A program made the position numbers and the translations under genes. A stretch of DNA of 38,449 bases from a virus: IMG/VR virus record IMGVR_UViG_3300035670_000602, positions 1 to 38,449 of that record; one strand, 5' to 3'. The notes under the pieces were generated by a model. It ran no database searches, was not told where the DNA came from, and saw only the letters and a program-made list of their open reading frames with translations. Shown here piece after piece: positions 36,310-38,449 of this stretch (positions within the stretch are counted from its first letter, which is position 1; each line of letters opens with the position of its first letter).

Positions 36310-37917
36310 TCACCAGAAGGAAATCTCGGGCATATCGGCGGGCTTCATGCTCTCGCCCATGTGAACGCCTACGGCCATGATGGTTGCTACCACCGCGTCC
36401 ACACGTTCCGTGCTCTTAGCCTTGCTCACCTTCAGATTCCCGGCCGGATCGGTCTGCACGGCCGCGTTTCCTAACTGCCAACCTACCAACGGATTCAATC
36501 CAAACCGCACCTTTCCATCGACCACAAGAGCCTCCAGGCGGCGCGTCGGCGCTGTCATGGACGCAAAACCCTGCCCGTACAACGTCACCGGCAGGCCTTC
36601 GTCGGAGAGCTCGGTGGCCAGCTGCGTCGCGTTCCATCTGTCGATGGCCAACTTGCGGACGCGATGCTTCTGGGCGAACTCCAGAATGTCGGCCTTCACT
36701 CGCTTGTAGTCCGTGCTGCGGCCCTCGGTGTACGTGAGCCACCCGTCCCGGTGCCACGCCGTGTACTGCACGCGGTCGTTACGCTCCCGCTCGGCGGCGT
36801 TGTGCTCGGGAATCCACGCCATGACATGCACGTCGTAGCCGCCGGCATCATTGGGGGCCACGGCCGCGAAGCATGTGGTGTCGTAGTTGCTGGCCAGGTC
36901 GAGCCCACACCAAACCTCCCGGCCCTCGAGCGACTCGGACAGCGGCCCCATGCACGCTGCGATCTGATCCGGCCGCAGCCACCTAACGTCGGAGGTGGTG
37001 GGAATGTTGAGCCGGTATCTGAGGAACGAATTGAGTTTCGTCGCGGAGTTCTCAGCCTCGCGGCAGTCGGCGGCAAAAGACTCCTCACTGATCGTCTCGC
37101 CTAGCGACGGGTTTGCCTTGTGCCAAATCTTCGGCGACTTCCAGTCGTCCTCCCGGTCGGCCGCGTAGATGCTCCCGAAAAAGGCCGGATCAAACTTGTG
37201 ATCGGCCATGCACCGCTCGGCATAGTCGTGCTGCTCGTACCAGATGTGCGACTTGTTGGCTTCGCCGGCCGTCGTGATCGACAGCACGAGCGGCTGACGC
37301 CGGGCGGCACCGCCATACCGCAGAGCGTCCCACAGCCTGCGGTCGCCACGCTGGGCGTGGAGCTCGTCGAAGAGCAAGCAGTGAATGTTGAGCCCCTCGG
37401 CCCGGAATGCGTCAGCACTCAGCACCCGATAGAACGAGTTGCTCGACTTGTGCACGATGGTCTTCCGCGAGTCGAGAACCTCGAGCACCTTCGACAGTGC
37501 CGGTGACGAGCGAACCATCGACGCCGCCTCGCGGTAGATGATGCCGGCCTGCTCGCGGTCGCTCGCCGCCCCGTAGATTTCGGCCCCGGCTTCGCCATCT
37601 GCGAGCAAGGCGTACAGGCTGATGCCGGCGAGTAAGGTGCTCTTGCCGTTCTTCTTCGGGATCTCGATGTACGCCTGCCGGTACTGCCGCGTGCCATCGG
37701 GCTTACACCGCCCAAAGATCTCGCCAAGCACGTACTTCTGCCACGGAAGCAGCAGGAAAGGCTGCCCGGCTGTCTGGCCCTTTGAGTGCTTCAGCACCTT
37801 CTCAAAGAACTCATAGACCCGCTTGACCTTGGCTTCGTCCAGGCCAGGCCGATGCTTAGCCGTGGGCGGCGAAGAACTCTTCGAGCTCGTCTTTTTTGAC
37901 TTCGACTTGCGTGGCAA
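36310..37917 (-). CDS. Terminase large subunit
   Basis: This 535-residue protein has an ATPase domain with Walker A at 86-94 (IPKKNGKST), Walker B at 180-185 (CLLFDE), a coupling ITTAGE (214-219), and a nuclease domain with Asp340 (GLDLASN) and Asp426 (LAIDRWN). This is the HK97-like terminase lineage. The start is a TTG with GAGG 7 nt upstream, 62 bp inside the small terminase gene, and no ATG or GTG gives a credible alternative, so the start is somewhat uncertain. It cuts and packages DNA into the procapsid. Confidence 0.93.
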   Translation of the reverse strand: MPRKSKSKKTSSKSSSPPTAKHRPGLDEAKVKRVYEFFEKVLKHSKGQTAGQPFLLLPWQKYVLGEIFGRCKPDGTRQYRQAYIEIPKKNGKSTLLAGISLYALLADGEAGAEIYGAASDREQAGIIYREAASMVRSSPALSKVLEVLDSRKTIVHKSSNSFYRVLSADAFRAEGLNIHCLLFDELHAQRGDRRLWDALRYGGAARRQPLVLSITTAGEANKSHIWYEQHDYAERCMADHKFDPAFFGSIYAADREDDWKSPKIWHKANPSLGETISEESFAADCREAENSATKLNSFLRYRLNIPTTSDVRWLRPDQIAACMGPLSESLEGREVWCGLDLASNYDTTCFAAVAPNDAGGYDVHVMAWIPEHNAAERERNDRVQYTAWHRDGWLTYTEGRSTDYKRVKADILEFAQKHRVRKLAIDRWNATQLATELSDEGLPVTLYGQGFASMTAPTRRLEALVVDGKVRFGLNPLVGWQLGNAAVQTDPAGNLKVSKAKSTERVDAVVATIMAVGVHMGESMKPADMPEISFW

Positions 37918-38323
37918 GCTTTGTCCTCGAGGAAGGCGTCAGCCCGAACTCACTCAACAGGCTAGCCTTCATGGCAACCAGAGAGCGGTAGAGCGGCCCG
38001 GCCGGGTTGGGCTTCACGCCACCCAGGTCTGTGTGCATCACGGCACCGCCCGCCCGCAGCTGCAGCAGGCACGACTGCTCGGCCGAGTGCACCTCGCACA
38101 GCGTGGCCAGGGCTTCGCCGTCGCCCGTGGTCAGCACGCCCATCCGCGACAGGATGCCGGCGAGCTCGTGCCACTTGGCCACGGCGACTTCATCAACGGC
38201 GAGGCGATCGGGCATCGGAGGCACTCCGATTGGTGCCGATGGCTCACGCTTTCGCGGCCCCTTCGCGGTGCCTTCAAGAATCCGAAGGGCCGTCGGCTTC
38301 GGCCTGCGTCCTGCTTTTGCCAC
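37856..38323 (-). CDS. Terminase small subunit, P27 family
   Basis: This 155-residue protein has the P27-like pattern: basic N-terminus (AKAGRRPKPTALRILEGT), DEVAVAKWHELAGILSRMGVLTTGDGEALATLC (44-75) and a C-terminal helix with FGLTPSSRTKLA. I chose the GTG at 38323 with GAGGAG 5 nt upstream. A longer reading to 38356 lacks support. It recognises the packaging site near the genome end, which would lie in the 126 bp to the right. Confidence 0.85.
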   Translation of the reverse strand: MAKAGRRPKPTALRILEGTAKGPRKREPSAPIGVPPMPDRLAVDEVAVAKWHELAGILSRMGVLTTGDGEALATLCEVHSAEQSCLLQLRAGGAVMHTDLGGVKPNPAGPLYRSLVAMKASLLSEFGLTPSSRTKLATQVEVKKDELEEFFAAHG

Positions 38324-38449
38324 GATTACTCCTCGGGCGATTGTTAGGAACCACACGAAACTGCACGTTGCGTACCGCTCGACCCCCCCCTACTTTGCCG
38401 GCGAAATGTTCAAAAAACCCGAGGGATTTCGATGCCGCGCGGGGGTGCT
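38324..38449. other. Non-coding right end before the terminase genes, probable cos-proximal region
   Basis: No gene is seen in these 126 bp. They contain an 8-base C run (38383-38390) and a GC-rich final stretch, with the small terminase gene reading away. There is no obvious match to the left-end repeats at 35-108. In cos phages the cut site lies just before the small terminase gene, so the window edges may be the natural ends. A promoter for the head operon may also lie here but no clear -35/-10 pair was seen. Confidence 0.4.

Noticed and set aside
1-38449. CRISPR array or toxin-antitoxin pair
   Set aside because: The only regular repeat array (12492-12646) has no spacers of constant size between identical repeats, and no small gene pair shows toxin or antitoxin motifs.

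Overview
The window looks like a complete, or nearly complete, temperate siphovirus genome (Caudoviricetes, HK97-type head, non-contractile tail). It is GC-rich, about 60 genes are packed almost end to end, and no host gene is visible at either edge. The host is most likely a planctomycete. This is an inference from the LexA-type helix-turn-helix protein at 12100-12324, whose recognition-helix region resembles planctomycetal LexA, and from several small hypothetical proteins of a kind I associate with that phylum. No rRNA, tRNA, CRISPR array or insertion sequence was seen.

Nearly everything reads on the minus strand, so functional order runs from right to left. Packaging and head genes come first: small and large terminase, portal, protease, a zinc ribbon, major capsid protein, a putative decoration protein, a glycosyltransferase, and connector and completion proteins (38323 to 28587). 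Tail genes follow: tube, G/GT chaperone pair with a textbook -1 frameshift site, tape measure, and distal or accessory proteins including a Cys-rich pair (28579 to 23161). Then come small accessory genes: a 48-aa membrane protein, a mini-zincin, a metallophosphoesterase and an NTP-pyrophosphatase-like protein (23123 to 20679).

The lysogeny region is at 18151-20687. The integrase and one small membrane protein are the only plus-strand genes. They meet the minus-strand genes at a large inverted repeat whose two arms carry the stop codons of both convergent genes. A helix-turn-helix gene lies divergent from the integrase. GTGTAC half-sites overlie both candidate promoters of the region.

The replication and recombination operon (18417 to 7494) encodes a Sak4-like RecA ATPase, an SSB-like protein ending in DDIPF, an endonuclease VII-like HNH protein, a PD-(D/E)xK nuclease, a prim-pol/DnaB-like helicase, a winged-helix initiator-like protein, a truncated LexA, a DnaN sliding clamp and a RusA resolvase. 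The initiator-like gene contains seven 22-bp iterons next to an AT-rich stretch with helically phased ACTG repeats, which I read as a lambda-O-style replication origin. A series of small related proteins (8420-10191) sits inside this operon.

The left end holds a sugar-modification set (SAM methyltransferase and two glycosyltransferases), a lysis-like cassette with a papain-fold cysteine peptidase instead of a recognisable peptidoglycan hydrolase, a LamG-type adhesin, and an HNH nuclease fused to a P-loop kinase. If the genome circularises, that last gene lies next to the terminase across the presumed cos region.
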